NCBI GenBank assembly: GCA_961205875.1 | Contig: OY540815.1 | Coordinates: 21,513,638-21,577,637, forward strand | From: Sialis fuliginosa | Taxonomy: Eukaryota; Arthropoda; Insecta; Megaloptera; Sialidae | Reading direction: 5' to 3' | Length of the DNA: 64,000 nt | Part shown: piece by piece, positions 44,575 through 57,454 of the stretch | How the letters are laid out: each line of letters begins with the position of its first letter | Numbering within the stretch: position 1 is the first letter of the stretch | The notes under the pieces: model-generated | What the model saw: the letters and a program-made list of their open reading frames with translations, nothing else | Told to the model about the DNA's origin: nothing | Database searches by the model: none | Program-made: the position numbers and the translations under genes

Positions 44575-45104
44575 AAGGTACATGTACTAATAGATCAAGG
44601 TTAATAAACTATAGTATAGTTTAAGGTAGTTCTCGTGCAAACGTCATTCCGATAGAATTTAAAAAAAAAATCAGGGCATAAAAAGAATAATGATATTTAT
44701 CCAAACGTGAAATTTTAAAGAGATCGACCGTTTTAAACTCGAGATAATTGTCACCAAAGTTTGTTGTATCCACTATATCAAGTTCGTATTATGTCCATTG
44801 TCATGACTAAAAACTTCGACAGATTTTAATAAAAAACTATCAAACAGTAAAGGCTTATAATTCTGATATGTGATAAAAAATTCCAGATGATTGACCGTTT
44901 TGTTTTTGAAATAAACCTTGTATTTCAAAAACAAAACGGTCAATCATTTTGGATTTTTTATCACATATCAAAATAATAACCCTTTGCTGTTTGGTAGTTT
45001 TTTTATCAAAATCTGTCGAAGCGTTTAGTCATAAAATAAAGAAAACTACTACTATAGACGGCTTTGGGTATAGACTTGATCAAAAATTCTCTGTAGCAAC
45101 GCAA
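44575..45104 (-). mobile_element. Family E palindromic foldback, copy 2 (truncated by family B)
   Basis: Reverse orientation to copy 1. It starts with the shared tail (ACATGTACTAATAGATCAAG, TATAGTATAGTTTAAGGTAG), holds the inverted core ATTGACCGTTTTGTTTTTG / CAAAAACAAAACGGTCAAT at 44890-44946, and stops at TGTAGCAACGCAATTC. The centre is no longer perfectly symmetric (AATAAACC against the expected complement). The outer right end is missing where family B copy 9 begins. Confidence 0.75.
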
Positions 45105-45318
45105 TTCAAAATTTCAAAATTATTAAAATCGTGTGTAAAGGAGGAAGGGTGACACTCCAAAATATTTATTTTTTGAAGATATCTCAAGAAAGACACGTTA
45201 TACGAAATTTGTATAGCTTCTTTTTTGGAGAGCATCCAAACATTTCTTGTAAAATATTACCTTACAACATTTTGACGTTTGCATAGCAGAAAAATTTAGA
45301 TTTCGATTTGAAATTTTT
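45105..45318 (-). mobile_element. Family B fragment, copy 9
   Basis: AAAATCGTGTGTAAAGGAGG, TATCTCAAGAAAGACACG and AACATTTTGACGTTTGCATA are the middle of family B in reverse. Both termini and the microsatellite are absent. Confidence 0.65.
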
Positions 45319-45349
45319 AACTTGACCATTTTTCTTTATTTCGTACTAT

Positions 45350-45560
45350 TTCAAAGTAATTCGAAAAAAAATTTCTTTTCTTCCCAGACAAAAATTAATC
45401 TTAAATATAAAATTTTATCCTTCTACGGTTTGTCTTACAGACACACAGACATCATGGTGAAAATAGTCAGAATGGATTAAGGGAAGGTCAATATGGATAA
45501 TTCCATCAAAATTCGGATATCGAAAAAAATCGGCTTTACTATACTTACTTATACTACATA
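45350..45560 (+). mobile_element. Family H fragment, copy 4 (distal part)
   Basis: TTCCCAGACAAAAATTAATC, ACACAGACATCATGGTGAAA and ATTCCATCAAAATTCGGATA match 5300-5450. The terminal GGGACTTTC motif is absent. Confidence 0.6.
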
Positions 45561-46147
45561 TATGTATATTTCATATATGTACATGGGATAATAAAGTAAA
45601 AATAAGATAATATTGTTTATCTTAACGTCGCGTCATTTCAAATACTGACTCGTGTGAAACGTCTCCACCCACGCAAACTTTTTCATGTCCATACCATCGT
45701 AAAATTAAAATTAGCAAAATTTTATTATCAAAAAGTACATAAAATGTACAGAACAAATAGTGTACGGGAATATCGCGGTTCAACACATTCAAAAATAATG
45801 CAAATATACGTATTACAGTGGCGGTGTATTACAATTTATAGTGCCGAGTAAAATAAAATCGTGATTAACACGTTTTACGTGGAGGCCCATAAAGCGCGTC
45901 ATTTGATTGTGCAATAAATCTCCAATCCTGCTAATGCATCAGACCACCTCCCGTATGTAATAATGACGGCATGCGTAGACACATCACGGTCAACTTGGAC
46001 GGGATTTTGATTGATATACGATTCAAATGAAATCAGATATCGGTTTGTATTGAAGATAGCAGCGATTGAAAAAGGGCCCTGCAAGGAATTTGAAAGAACG
46101 TGTCTATGACTTTTTCAGAGTTTTCAGATATATGTTTATTTTCTTAT
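45561..46147. other. Unique DNA with a less AT-rich block at 45860-46085
   Basis: The block contains GACGGCATGCGTAGACACAT and TTTTGATTGATATACGATTC, the latter including a Hox/Pbx-like TGATTGAT. Frames on both strands (45654-45851, 45899-46084) lack known domains. It may be conserved regulatory DNA, but that cannot be shown from one sequence. Confidence 0.3.
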
Positions 46148-46632
46148 AAGGTACCAGTCTTAGATATGATGACCCCAGTAATGGTTATTTTTTTTTAAAT
46201 TAAATGTACTGAATTAGAAATATTTGTTGATATTTTATTACTACCATTTTTGAATATTAATCTATATACATTTAACTGTCTTACAGCGTAATTTGATGAT
46301 AATCGGCCAATACGTGTCAAAATGGTGGACATTTGAACTAATTATTAGTGTAATTTATTTATTAATTATTATATTATTATAGCAACTGCTTTACATTGTT
46401 TCAAATTCAACGATTCTTTCTTTTATATCTTTTCTGTCGTAGTACTTATCATTTTGTAATCATCACTGCGTGCTCATTATTGGTTTTACTTTATCCATTA
46501 CTGGAGAAAAAACATAGACGAAATTTAAAAAAAAAACTATATTTGCGGACTTTGGTAATTAAATTGATTAAATAAAGAGTTACTTGTTTTATTAGTAATA
46601 TGAGTTCATGAGAATTACAAAAAAGAAGTATT
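46148..46632 (-). mobile_element. Family A inverted-repeat element, copy 6
   Basis: It starts TAAGGTACCAGTCTTAGATA and runs through GACCCCAGTAATGG, CCAATACGTGTCAAAATGG and AGTTACTTGTTTTATTAG. The far terminus (the GCCGCTATAAG / CCAGTTATGG side) is missing. It is in reverse orientation. Confidence 0.75.
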
Positions 46633-47167
46633 ATTTGGATCAGCTACTGTTAATATTAATATTAAATATTTATATGCAACTAATCAGTGAGAAAAAAAGT
46701 TTTTATATATATATATATATATATATATCATTTTCAATGAATTCATGAATAAAATTGTTACTCCGTTACCTGTTGAAATTTAAGCTACGTAGAAATTGTA
46801 TTTTATATTATATAACATATGAATATTAGCTCCATACATATACCAAACTTTTAACAAGTATAAAATTAAAAGTTTGAAATTTATTTCTACTTTTTTGGAG
46901 CGTAAAATTCTAATCGAAGTTTGATTCTTATAGCTTGGAAAAGTTTTGCAGAAATATTTTAATTGAGCTGAAGTTTGATATATTTATGTTTTTGCCCTAG
47001 TTACTACATATTAATCTCTCTATTTGGCATTTCATATACTGGGCTTAGATTTATCGTTACTTTATAGATACATAGATATACAACTGTATCATAGAACATA
47101 CAGAGATAAGTTGAAAAGGTCAAAAACAATTCATAAGAAACAAGTTGTGTTATACAATTACATTAAA
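46633..47167. other. AT-rich DNA with a (TA)n microsatellite
   Basis: An uninterrupted TA repeat occupies about 46704-46728. Otherwise nothing is assignable. Confidence 0.5.
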
Positions 47168-47684
47168 ATAAGGTACTGGCAACAGTTTCTAATTCTCATG
47201 AACTCATGTTACTAATTAAACAAGTAACTCTTTATTTAATCAATTTAATTACCAAAGTCCGCAAATATAGTTTTTTTTTTAATTAAAGCCTTTTATTTTG
47301 TTTATGTTTTTCTTCAGTAATGGATAAAGTAAAACCAGTAATGAGCACGCAGTGATGGACATTTGCTAATGATTACAAAATGATAAGTACTATGACACAA
47401 AAGATAAAAGAAAGAATCGTCAAATTTGAAACAATGTAAAGCAGTTGCTATGATAATTTAATAATTAATAAATAAATTATACTAATAATTAGTTTAAATA
47501 TCCACCATTTTGACACCTTCTGGCCGATTGTCATCAAATTATGCTGTAAGACAGTTAAATGTATATAGATTAATATTCAGAAATGGTAGTAATCTAATAT
47601 CAACAAATATTTTTAATTCAGTACATTTAATTTAAAAATAGCCATTACTGGGGTCATATCCAAGACTGGTTCCAGTACTATATA
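47168..47684 (+). mobile_element. Family A inverted-repeat element, copy 7
   Basis: The left end ATAAGGTACTGGCAACAG joins directly to CTCATGAACTCATGTTACTA, so it has a short deletion of the first internal block. The right end is CATTACTGGGGTC followed by AAGACTGGTTCCAGTACTAT. It lies about 0.5 kb from copy 6, facing the opposite way. Confidence 0.8.
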
Positions 47685-48239
47685 ACTGATGATTACAAAT
47701 AAAGCTAAACAACTAATAATTATCAAAATACAGAATAAAAATATATCTGAATATATAAAAACGTTAGTGCTTATGTATGTGTTCTCATTAGGCCTAAACT
47801 ACTGGACGTATCGAAGTCATATTCACACCATATATTCGTCTGGTGAGTTGATAAGTTATTGATTTTTGGGACCCGCAACACAGCGTTGGGGTTATAATTA
47901 TTTGAATAAAATAACAAATGTTTTAAAAATATTTACTACAATTCGAGGTAAAAATAGAATATTATTTTATTTAAATAAAATATTTTTAAATACCTCTTCA
48001 CTTACTATATTTAGTAAGAAATGAGAAAAATATATACTTGACGTATACGCAGCAAAAAAATAATAAAGTCTTATATTAAAAATATTATTTCACATAAAAA
48101 ATGTGTAATAAGGGTATAAAAATTCTGTGCAAATAGTCTTTAACAAATATTACGTTCCGTGGATGAATGGCAATTTTTTTTTATGAATTATCGAGTAATG
48201 TTTTTTATGTGTGTTTTTTCTAGAATTTTGGGATTTTTT
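47685..48239. other. AT-rich DNA with a possible old repeat at 47755-47920
   Basis: GGCCTAAACTACTGGACGTA through CATATTCACACCATATATTC resembles a phrase common in insect interspersed repeats. There is no second copy here to confirm it. No gene was found. Confidence 0.3.
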
Positions 48240-48375
48240 TAGGGTTCCGTAGAAAACTAGGAACCTTTATAGTTTCGCTCTGTCCGTCCGTCCGTCTATA
48301 TGCATATGAAATGTGGACGTAAATTGATAACTCAAAAACAGAAATGATGAGATTTTTGAAAAAAAAAGTTTTTTT
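48240..48375 (+). repeat. Family Q dispersed repeat, copy 2
   Basis: AGGGTTCCGTAGAAAACTAG, TATAGTTTCGCTCTGTCCGT and AACAGAAATGATGAGATTTT match copy 1 at 7733 in order, with a deletion in the middle. Confidence 0.7.
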
Positions 48376-50514
48376 TGGACACCATTTTTTTTATAGATTA
48401 ATTAATTCACGTCAAGTTAAGGCATTGTCAATAATAATTTCCTTGTTTATATTTATGTAAGGCATACGAAATTAAATAACAGTTATATTTAATTTTGTTT
48501 TATTTTACGATACATTGATTATCTTTTTCTTATGCTCAGAATCGAAAATTTAAAATCTCGCAACATAAAATATGATTTTATTAACATATATAAAAAATCG
48601 ACCTGTGTTTTTCAAATAAAGTAGGCTTAACATTTTAGGGGATACATTTATGTGGAATTTATAATTTATTTTTTATGATGTCTCAATACATTTTCATTTT
48701 ACGATAAATCAATAACATAACTTTGTTTATAGCTAAAAGATACCCCCGTGTACAAAATGGGTGGTAAAATTTTTGCATAAAAATGTTATTGAAATATTGT
48801 TATTTTTGTCGTAAATTTATATTTTATGTCCAACGATTGCGATCTGAAATTTTCATTACAAAAAAATTTAAGAGATGTGCAGAGTATACATATTTTTCGT
48901 ATTAATAAAATAGAAGGGCATTGTTGAATGTGTTCCAATAAATATTTTTTTCTTGAAAATTCCTACAGTTATTTTTTTTTAATAAAAACAAATAACTGTA
49001 TTTATAGACTTCTAATCACATATAATCTTGATTTGTGCGTCATATAACGCACGAATTCAACAGCGGATGTGTTTTGAGTTTTGACATTCAATTTTTTGTT
49101 TCATATTAATATCTGTTGATTTAATTTATTGAATTTTTTGAAAAACTATGAATTTTACAAATACACGAAAATAATAAATATGTCAGGTGCGTATCAAACA
49201 AATTTATAATTTTTATTGTTGTTTCTTTTTGTGCTTTTATATTAGCTATTGATACTGTCCGGCAGGCCTTGAAAGAACTTCAAAATTTCAATATTTTCGG
49301 GGTCCCTGAAATTCAGGTGCTCGAACCATATGGTTCTCCTAGCCCCCCTCTCCTCTATCTGAGCTTACTGTCCGGTCGCTATTTTTTCAACTTGTTAAAA
49401 CTCTGGGAATATTTATTTTGAATTATTAGCAAGTTTAAACTCTTAAAATATTTTCAAAAGTATAATAAATAAATCTAAACTTGTAAACAAAAAAAAATCG
49501 ATTTTTTTTAAATTTCAAGGTGTTGTAACCCCTTAAATACATTTGTAAATATTATCAAAACATTTTTATAGCTACTGGTTTGATTTTTTTTGAAGGTAAA
49601 ATAAATAAAAAACACATTTCCTTGTATTCTATATTTATTTATTGCCAATTTCAGTATCGCCAAATTAAAAAGGAGCAAAGTTATTTAAAAATCAAATAAA
49701 ATAATAATAAAAACATAAAAGTCATTAATTTTGTTTATATTATGTTTTGGCGTGCTGATTTCTCAAATCCGTAAAAAACATGAATTTAGAATTTGATTTA
49801 CAGCAAGACATTTTGATTTTAATAGCAACGCGTACTTTCTCTAAAGCGAGAAATTGAAATAAATTGATATAATTAAAATATAAAGCAGTTTACAAAAGCT
49901 TCACGTGCTAAATGGTTACTGAGATTTTTTTAATGAAAAATAACTTTGAACCTTCCTTGACAAGTATTATTTATATGTTGTTATTCATCATTTAACTAAT
50001 TCACTCACAATCAGAATTTTTATCTTTTATAATTAATTCATTAATTTTGAATAAATAAAACAATTTAAATGGTATTTCAAATTGGTACAGAAATAAATTA
50101 ATAATATTAAAATGTTAGCATATTAAAGGTACGTTGTACATTTATTCATAATAGAATTAATATTAGATTAAATCTATTTTTTTATAAATTGAAACCCTAC
50201 AGCAATATTACAAATTACAATATAATTACCTACTTGATGTAAACATTTATCATATTTATTTCATGCTACCTGCAAACCATTTTCAATTTCCATAATTTCA
50301 GTAGGTATTATATTAAATGCATTTAAAATTAATTTCTATCAAATATAGATTTCCAGGTATTATTACTAATTACTAATTAGCCAAATAAATGTATTAAATA
50401 TGTCTAAAACAAGGGTCACCAACGTTCTTGTTAAGAAAGACATATAAAGAATGCTGGACTACAGAAAAAAATATTTAGAAATTAATTGTTTAAACGTAAA
50501 AAAATTCAAAAAAA
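48376..50514. other. Long unassigned AT-rich stretch
   Basis: Over 2 kb without a recognisable gene or repeat. The only GC-richer part is 49255-49370 (ACTGTCCGGCAGGCC... CTTACTGTCCGGTCGC), which repeats the word ACTGTCCGG. At 50411 AAGGGTCACCAACGTTCTTG may be a decayed hAT-type end. Confidence 0.4.
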
Positions 50515-50791
50515 TTATATTAGCTTAGTATTTAATATAAATGACAACCACTCACAGATGTAGCGAATGAAATTGTACATATGATATCCTTGACGCATGC
50601 ACGATAAGTAGAAATCAGCGACTTAAAATAAGGACTGCCAAGTGTATCTCATAAAATGCATAGCATTTACATTATTATACATTTATTACCACTGCTGTAG
50701 CAATTTCATAATAATTTGACACCTAGCAGATAGCGTTAGCTGGAAGTTAATTTGCTTTTGCACGCAAGCAAATTCTGTGTAATACCGGGCA
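50515..50791 (-). mobile_element. Element family J, copy 2 (reverse, partial)
   Basis: ATGTAGCGAATGAAATTGTA, TCTCATAAAATGCATAGCAT and GCGTTAGCTGGAAGTTAATT are the reverse complement of 39470-39720. It ends AATACCGGGCAT. The far inverted repeat is absent, and the octamer has decayed to TTTGCTTTTGCAC. Confidence 0.7.
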
Positions 50792-51809
50792 TGAGTTTAT
50801 TTTGTTTTTAATAATTAACATTTAAATTTAAACAGAACACAAATTTTTCAAAAATCCAAAACAATAATTCCGAGAGTAGATATATGTTCAATTTTGGGCA
50901 CCAGTGGTCAAAATTATTTTAAAGTCCGGAAGAAAATTAGTGAAACGCTGATTTTTTTAATCTTTTCCTATCTATTGTTTTATTTCATAAAACAAATGAT
51001 ATTTTCAACATAGTAATAACAATAACCAATCTACCAAAAATGAAATAAAATCTTTTAAACTAGTTAAGTTTCTGTGTGTCAGTCCCTCTCCAATTACAAA
51101 ATCACCAAAAAGAAACTTCCGCACGGCTGGCTACCGATGAGACAATAAAAACCAAGACAAGAATATTAATAAGTTGCTTAAACTTGATAACCACGTATAA
51201 CAGGAGCGCTGAAAGAAGGGTGTAACAAGTTTCAACAAAAAACTAGGGGATGATTTTTGATTTTGAATTCATTCCCCTAAAATTATAATATATATAAAAA
51301 GTTATCTTTGGAATATACGATTAGAAAATCAATCTATGTTACAGATTGAGAAATTGGGTACTTACTAATTCCAAAAATTTCACCATTTTGTAGAAATAGT
51401 ATTTTTATTCGATCACTAAAAATGCAGTTGTGTAAAAGTACAAACTACAATTAAAGAACCCATTTAGAGAAAACTAAACGAATTATCTTTTTATTTCCCA
51501 GAACTTTCTTGCGCCATTAAAAATTTTTCTCTGCAAATCGTTTCTTTCTCGATTCTGCTAACGTTGAAATATTTATTTTTCACGATAGAAATAATGTTCG
51601 AATGATTCACATTCGCTTTCTAATTTAAAATAAATTATATAGATAGAACCAATTCCGCGATGTTGAAGTAAAAATCTTGTGAAATCGTGCGTCTTGTCTC
51701 TGCCGGCTTTTATTTTGTGGTGAACTCGTGTTCAGAAATTGATTTTTTGCTAGATTATCTCTAAAAATTAAATACAAAAATTTCTAGTATTGGCCGATTA
51801 TTTTTCTTA
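50792..51809. other. Unassigned AT-rich DNA
   Basis: At 50795-50850 a piece resembling 36300-36360 (AATAATTAACATTTAAATTT, AAACAGAACA) marks an old repeat fragment. The rest holds nothing assignable. Confidence 0.4.
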
Positions 51810-52022
51810 CCCAGAAAGAATTTTTAGATCTGAAGTCGTCAAATAAGATCTTGATAGATCTGCATTTCGAGACAAAATCATATTTGTTCACTGGTTTTTA
51901 ATCTGTGGAGACCTACTTGTAGATCTTTGCAGATCTCTATAGATCAAAAACCGATGAAACAAATATCTTTGTCTATTAAGATCTGATTTGATCACTTCAG
52001 ATCTATATTTTTTTCCCGGATA
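51810..52022. mobile_element. Element family K, copy 2, GATC-dense foldback
   Basis: The left end CCCAGAAAGAATTTTTAGAT and right end AGATCTATATTTTTTTCCCG are inverted repeats. Nine GATC sites lie in 213 bp. The left arm matches copy 1 closely (TTGATAGATCTG, ATCTGTGGAGACCT). The right arm is shortened. Confidence 0.65.
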
Positions 52023-52252
52023 ACCATTTATCTACGCACGGGGAAAAATGTATTTTTTTTTTGTTTCTAAAATTTTATCTTAAACTTTCAGTTTAATCTT
52101 TCCCTGTTACCGAAAATAAGATCAGAATTAGGCAAAGCCCATCTCGTCTCCATTTTTGTAACTGAAGGCTCGTCCGGTCTTGAATTTTATAAATATAATA
52201 TGATCGAGATGAGGTCGAAGAAAAGTTTCGATTTCGAGTGATTTAAAAAAAA

Positions 52253-52615
52253 CATCTGCCAAGTAAATGAACAGTACTTCCTCGTGCTAAATTCACCGAA
52301 GGTAGTTAATTATTGACTAATTTAAATAAAAACCGATAAAGTATTCAGATTAATTCCCTGGCATTTAATTTTTCAACAATTTTACTAAAAACCATCTAAC
52401 CAAATTTCATTAATATCTGTTCAGTGGTTCATAAGTTATGCCTGTCACAAGGATTCAGGGAACAGACAGACACACAGACAAACACGGAACGAAAAGTGTT
52501 TGTCTTGACCTAAAACGGAAAGATCAATTTAAAATTTTGAAATTAGAGAACAATTTTTTGTTCCATTCTAAAACGATCACAAAGCTTATCGTACCTTCGA
52601 TATTGCGAGGAAGCA
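52253..52615 (+). mobile_element. Family B (Helentron-like), copy 10, internally deleted
   Basis: Both ends are present: CATCTGCCAAGTAAATGAAC at the start and CTTCGATATTGCGAGGAAGC at the end. About 400 bp of the middle are missing, joined at ACTAAAAACCATCTAACC. This copy shows most clearly which sequences lie at the two termini. The 72-codon frame at 52438-52656 is repeat-derived. Confidence 0.8.
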
Positions 52616-53917
52616 AACATATTTTTTTATTTAGTTACAAATTAATTATCATTTAATTTAAATTACATTACAAATTGCAACATAAATTAACCTGACTTTT
52701 CTTTCGAAAAAAAACAGTAATTTTTGGAAATCATCTCAAAAACGACTGAAAATTCTTTTAAAGATGAATTTTGAATGTTCAAAAAATATTTTTCATTGTT
52801 ATCTCTTATTAACATTTTTTTTAGAAGAATTCGTTTATAACAGTGCAAAATTTTCAAAATGTATCTAAGAGTACGCACAAGAACTATATGTTTATATTGA
52901 CGTAGAATTTGTTAATACGGCTATTTTGAATTCAGAGCAGATTTTCGACAACACTAAATGTCGTGATCACAAAATCCATACAGTTTCCATATGCATATAT
53001 AGTATAACGAAAATGCCATGTCAAAATCAGTGCCGTACAATGCGTAGAAACATATTATTCAAAAAATATAAATTATTTTTTGACGTGAATAACGTCTAAT
53101 GTTTTACGCCAGATATTGAAACTTGATGTAACGCACAGATATCAATTTGCGCGCTAGTGTAAAATTTATAATCAGTATATCTCGACACTCAAAGCAGTTA
53201 CCACGCAGGTTTTTTGTCTCAAATTATAGACCTCGATTAGATCTACGAGGTACAGTTTTTATGAATGAAAAACTTCATATTAAAAAAAATAGTTTAAATT
53301 TTGTGTGCCCACGATTGCGCATGTAAATATTAATTAATTGAATTAAAAATATATACAATAATATATTTTCTACGACCTAACGTTTTTAATTTTTTTATTT
53401 AAGTTGTTTAATTTGAATAAAAAAATAAAAATGAAATTTCGTATTTTGTTTATAAATATTAATTAATTGATTTTTTTTCTACAACTGTTTAAAAAAGTTA
53501 TCTTTTCCATCGATATTTCAGTGCATGAATTATATTATATTATATTTATATTAATTGTTAATATTATAATAGGTTTGTAGAACAAAAATGTTAACCTCGA
53601 GTGTAAAATGCATTTTTTTAGTATCGGTTGGCACCTCGGCTAACAAACATTCACTGTCTTGCGAAAAACTGTCATTTTACAGCCCAGTTACACAAATAAC
53701 TATTAACAATAACTATTTTCAATATTATAGTTCTCACACACCACTGGTATCCACAGATATATGTAACCGCATCATTGGTATTTTGTAAATTTGTGCTTCG
53801 GTTGTGTTTGGAATTTCAAAGCTTATTTTAGAACAAAAAAAATATAAGAATTTACTATATAACAAAAATTTATCACTGGCTACAAATAAACAGTATCTGA
53901 TATATCTTTTAGTTTAG
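52616..53917. other. Unassigned AT-rich DNA
   Basis: No repeat match or gene. The frames at 52687-52878 (minus) and 53588-53788 (plus) have no motif that I recognise. Confidence 0.45.
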
Positions 53918-54384
53918 ATAAGGTACTGCACCAGTCTTGGATATGACCCCGGTAATGGCTATTTTTAAATTAAATGTACTGAATGAGAAATATTCGTTGA
54001 TATTTGATTACTACCATTCATGAATATTAATCTATATATCTTACGGCGTAATAGGTGTCAAACTGTGGACATTTAAACTAATTATTAGTATAATTTATTT
54101 ATTGATTATTGTATTATCATAGCAACTGATTAACATTGTTTCAAATTTGACGATTCTTTCTTTTATATCTTTTGTGTCGTAGTACTTATCATTTTGTAAT
54201 CATTAACAAGTGTCCATCATTGCGTGCTCATTACTGGTTTTACTTTATCCATTACTGGAGAAAAAACATAAGCAAAATAAAAGGCTATAATTTAAAAAAC
54301 AAACAGAATTACAAAAAAGAAGTCCGCCAATCACAAAAAACAGCAAATCTTGCTCTTATAGCGGCCATAACTGGTGATATGTGA
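53918..54384 (-). mobile_element. Family A inverted-repeat element, copy 8 (full length)
   Basis: It starts ATAAGGTACTGCACCAGTC and ends TATAGCGGCCATAACTGGTG, so both ends survive, in reverse orientation. The internal block that holds GACTTTGGTAATTAAATTG in copy 6 is deleted here. The 70-codon frame at 54172-54384 is repeat-derived. Confidence 0.8.
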
Positions 54385-55491
54385 TAAATGATATTCAAAA
54401 GGAATTATAAGCGAAATAATGTTTTTAAAATTTTTTTCGAAACTAATACTAAATTATTTATTATATCCATTTTAGAAAATGCGAAAATTTAGCATAGATA
54501 CTACATATTCATATAAAAAAAATTTAACTAAAAAAATAAACATATTCACATATCTCATGTAGAAAGAACACGCTAAAAAACTTTGACATCATAAATATTT
54601 GTGAATGTATTGGTTCCAAACTTTTTGTATCGATGTTACAGCAAATGGAAGCATAACCATCTCCTTAGCAAAGTATTTCTTCTCCTAAATCTTTCTATCT
54701 ATCAATAATGTTCATATACATATATAATATATACATACGAAAGTTACATTTTTATAATAACAGGCATTTATTATTGATATAAATTAATTATGGCTTTAGG
54801 ATATAATCCGTGTTGATTCGGTGAACGTTTCGTCGTACATTACAGTTCTTAAAAAATTACAAGGAGGGAAGAGCTAAACCTAATTGACGCGTAGTATACC
54901 AACATTTTATTTTTTTATTAAATGGAATGGCATTTTTTATTTTATGTATAAAAAAACATGCTTTTTTGTATAACTTTTAAATACAACATTTTTTGTATTT
55001 GAAACAAATTTGACATCAAACATTAACGTATTTAACTTACAGAAGCTTTATTTAATATGCGGAATGTAAGCTGGCGTCGACAGTAATACATTTTTATTAC
55101 ACAAATGTAAGATTTTATTATATTATATTATAAAATGTAACAGTTTCCATAGCTTTTGGATAATATGAAGTGGTGTAGTGCCGTCAGTGCCAGATACTGA
55201 CAATGGTTATGGAAAATATAAAATGTAAAATAAAAACAATAGAAAACTAGTTGTCATAATAAATAAAATATAATTTACATTAATTATTTTTTGTAATCAT
55301 TGTAATAGTAAAATAATATATAATCTTATATTGTGTTGTTAATTATCCTGAGCATAATTGAATAATACAGTTATTGTAAAGATAGAAAAGTTTATGAAAC
55401 ACTGGCATTGTTAATTAAAATATATCATTGTTAATATTAAAAGGTTTCCGCCCGGTCTCGCTCCAATCAAATATAAATATACAATTATTAT
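54385..55491. other. AT-rich DNA with a family I fragment
   Basis: At about 54805-54850 CGTGTTGATTCGGTGAACGT followed by TTCGTCGTACATTACAG is a decayed family I arm. The rest holds nothing assignable. Confidence 0.45.
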
Positions 55492-56365
55492 TATGAAACA
55501 CCTTAAGTTCAAGATTTTACTTTTGTAAATACATTCTAATATATTTGTATAATAACTAAATGATTCTACGTCTTATTTTTTGTATTTTAGTCGATATTTG
55601 TATGACGAGTTGAAGTTCACTGTAGGAAATTTTACTAAAAATTTTTGAATTTTTGATTTCATTAAAAGTATGTTTATTGTATAGAAAATGACGTGAAAAG
55701 TTGTTTGTTTCAAACCGCAGGTCTGTATCTCAAACCGTTCTTGAGATATAGCCTCTCAAAGTTTTAGTTTTTTCAAATTTTTGGAGAAAAAAGGCCATAA
55801 CTTTTGAACGCGTGATCGGAATTGATTTTAGTTGACGGATTTGGAATCAGGGTGTCAAAATCTATATAATGACATGTATAATACTTTAAAATCCGACAAA
55901 AAAATTTTGGTCAAAAATCGACATTTTTTTAAGGTATACCCCTTTGAATTTTTTCGATTTTTCACGAAATTTTTTTTTTTCGAGTTTTAAGGTATTATAC
56001 ATGTCATTATATAGATTTTGACACGCTGATTCCAAATCCGTCAACTAAAATCAATTCCGACCATCCGTTCAAAAGTTATGGCCTTTTTTCTCCAAAAATT
56101 TGAAAAAATTAAAACTTTGAGAGGCTATATCTCGAGAACGATTAGAGATACAGACCTGCGGTTTGAAACAAACAACTTTTCACGTCATTTTCTATACAAT
56201 AAACATACTTTTAACGAAATCAAAAATTTTAGTGAAATTTCCTGCAGTGAACTTCAACTCGTCATACAAATATCGACTAAAATTCAAGAAAATAAGACGT
56301 AGAGGTATTATAGTTGTATAATTGAACGTGTAAATAAATATTAAATGGTATTTTTGATTTTTGGT
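55492..56365 (+). mobile_element. Family D long foldback element, copy 3 (most complete)
   Basis: The left flank ATGAAACACCTTAAGTTCAA belongs to the element, because it recurs beside copy 1. Arms at 55563-55905 and 55965-56305 are almost perfectly complementary. The loop is AAGGTATACCCCTTTGAA as in copy 2. The right flank AACGTGTAAATAAATATTAA is shared with copies 2 and 4. The terminal sequences are not inverted repeats of each other, so the element is an asymmetric unit carrying a long hairpin. Confidence 0.85.
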
Positions 56366-57454
56366 TAAAATGTTTGAGTTGCGCATAAAGATGAATATTC
56401 TAATAATATTTTTAAATTATTTATTAACTGAAAACGATCTCATTACAAACATTATCTCTCTAAGTGTATTTTTTATATTTTTGTTTTATTTCATATTTTG
56501 GTGAAAAATTTATAAAATAAAATCTTCAAAAATTTTTGACTTAACGAAATAGAGATTTCAATATTTAAACTTTAAAATTATTTTTTATGAATTATAAATT
56601 TTATAATTAGAAAGCTTTATTTTTCCTGAGAAATATTTTGATCCTTTGATTTATTTATAAATGTAGGTTGGTTAGGTACATACATATTCCATACAATATC
56701 TTCTCCTCCGGACCTTGCGAAATAAAATAGGCAACAAACTATATTGGCTGGTATACATTCACTTCAGTAATGCCAACAAAAGAAATACACCCACCAATAC
56801 AGTAAAATACATTTCCAAATATCAAGCGACCTCTATTTGTATCAGTTCCAGTCCCAGTGTGTCGCATGAGCGTACTCAGAGAGAGGGAAATGGGAGACCT
56901 CCCCTGTAGAGAACATATGAGAAAAATATTGTGCGAACATGTGTATAAAATATTGAAAGTATTACAAATGTTTTGTATTATTTTTTAATTTAATTTTTGA
57001 TTTCGAAAGTTTTAAAAGCTTAGTTTAAGTGCGATTTTTAAAAAATATTCCTGGATCTGTCCATGATTTGACTGTGTATTTTTTTGACAGATATTTTCTA
57101 TACGTTTCAATTTATTATTTGGATTGAGTAGCTCGGCCACAAAGAGGGACACGTCTTTTATAGGATGACAATGAAGCATTGATTTTTTTTCCTTTTTTTA
57201 CGAAATACAATTATTATTATTACTATAGAATTATTTTCATTGGGTTTTTAGAAAGTACTTTATTACCTAGTATCTAAATAATTGAATAGACTAAACGTAA
57301 CATAAGCGAATGTTACAATTATTTCTATTTTATGAATTTTAATTAGTTTTATGTGTTAAAAAATTTTGTTGATCAGAAACCCCCACCCCCCTCCTAATTT
57401 ATCAATATATATTTTAATCTTAACAATCAAGATAGATAAATAAATGAAAATTAT
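56366..57454. other. Unassigned AT-rich DNA
   Basis: A 64-codon frame at 56715-56909 covers slightly GC-richer, unique sequence (TCAGTTCCAGTCCCAGTGTG, GAGAGAGGGAAATGGGAGAC). It has no domain, so I leave it uncalled. The remainder is AT-rich. Confidence 0.35.
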
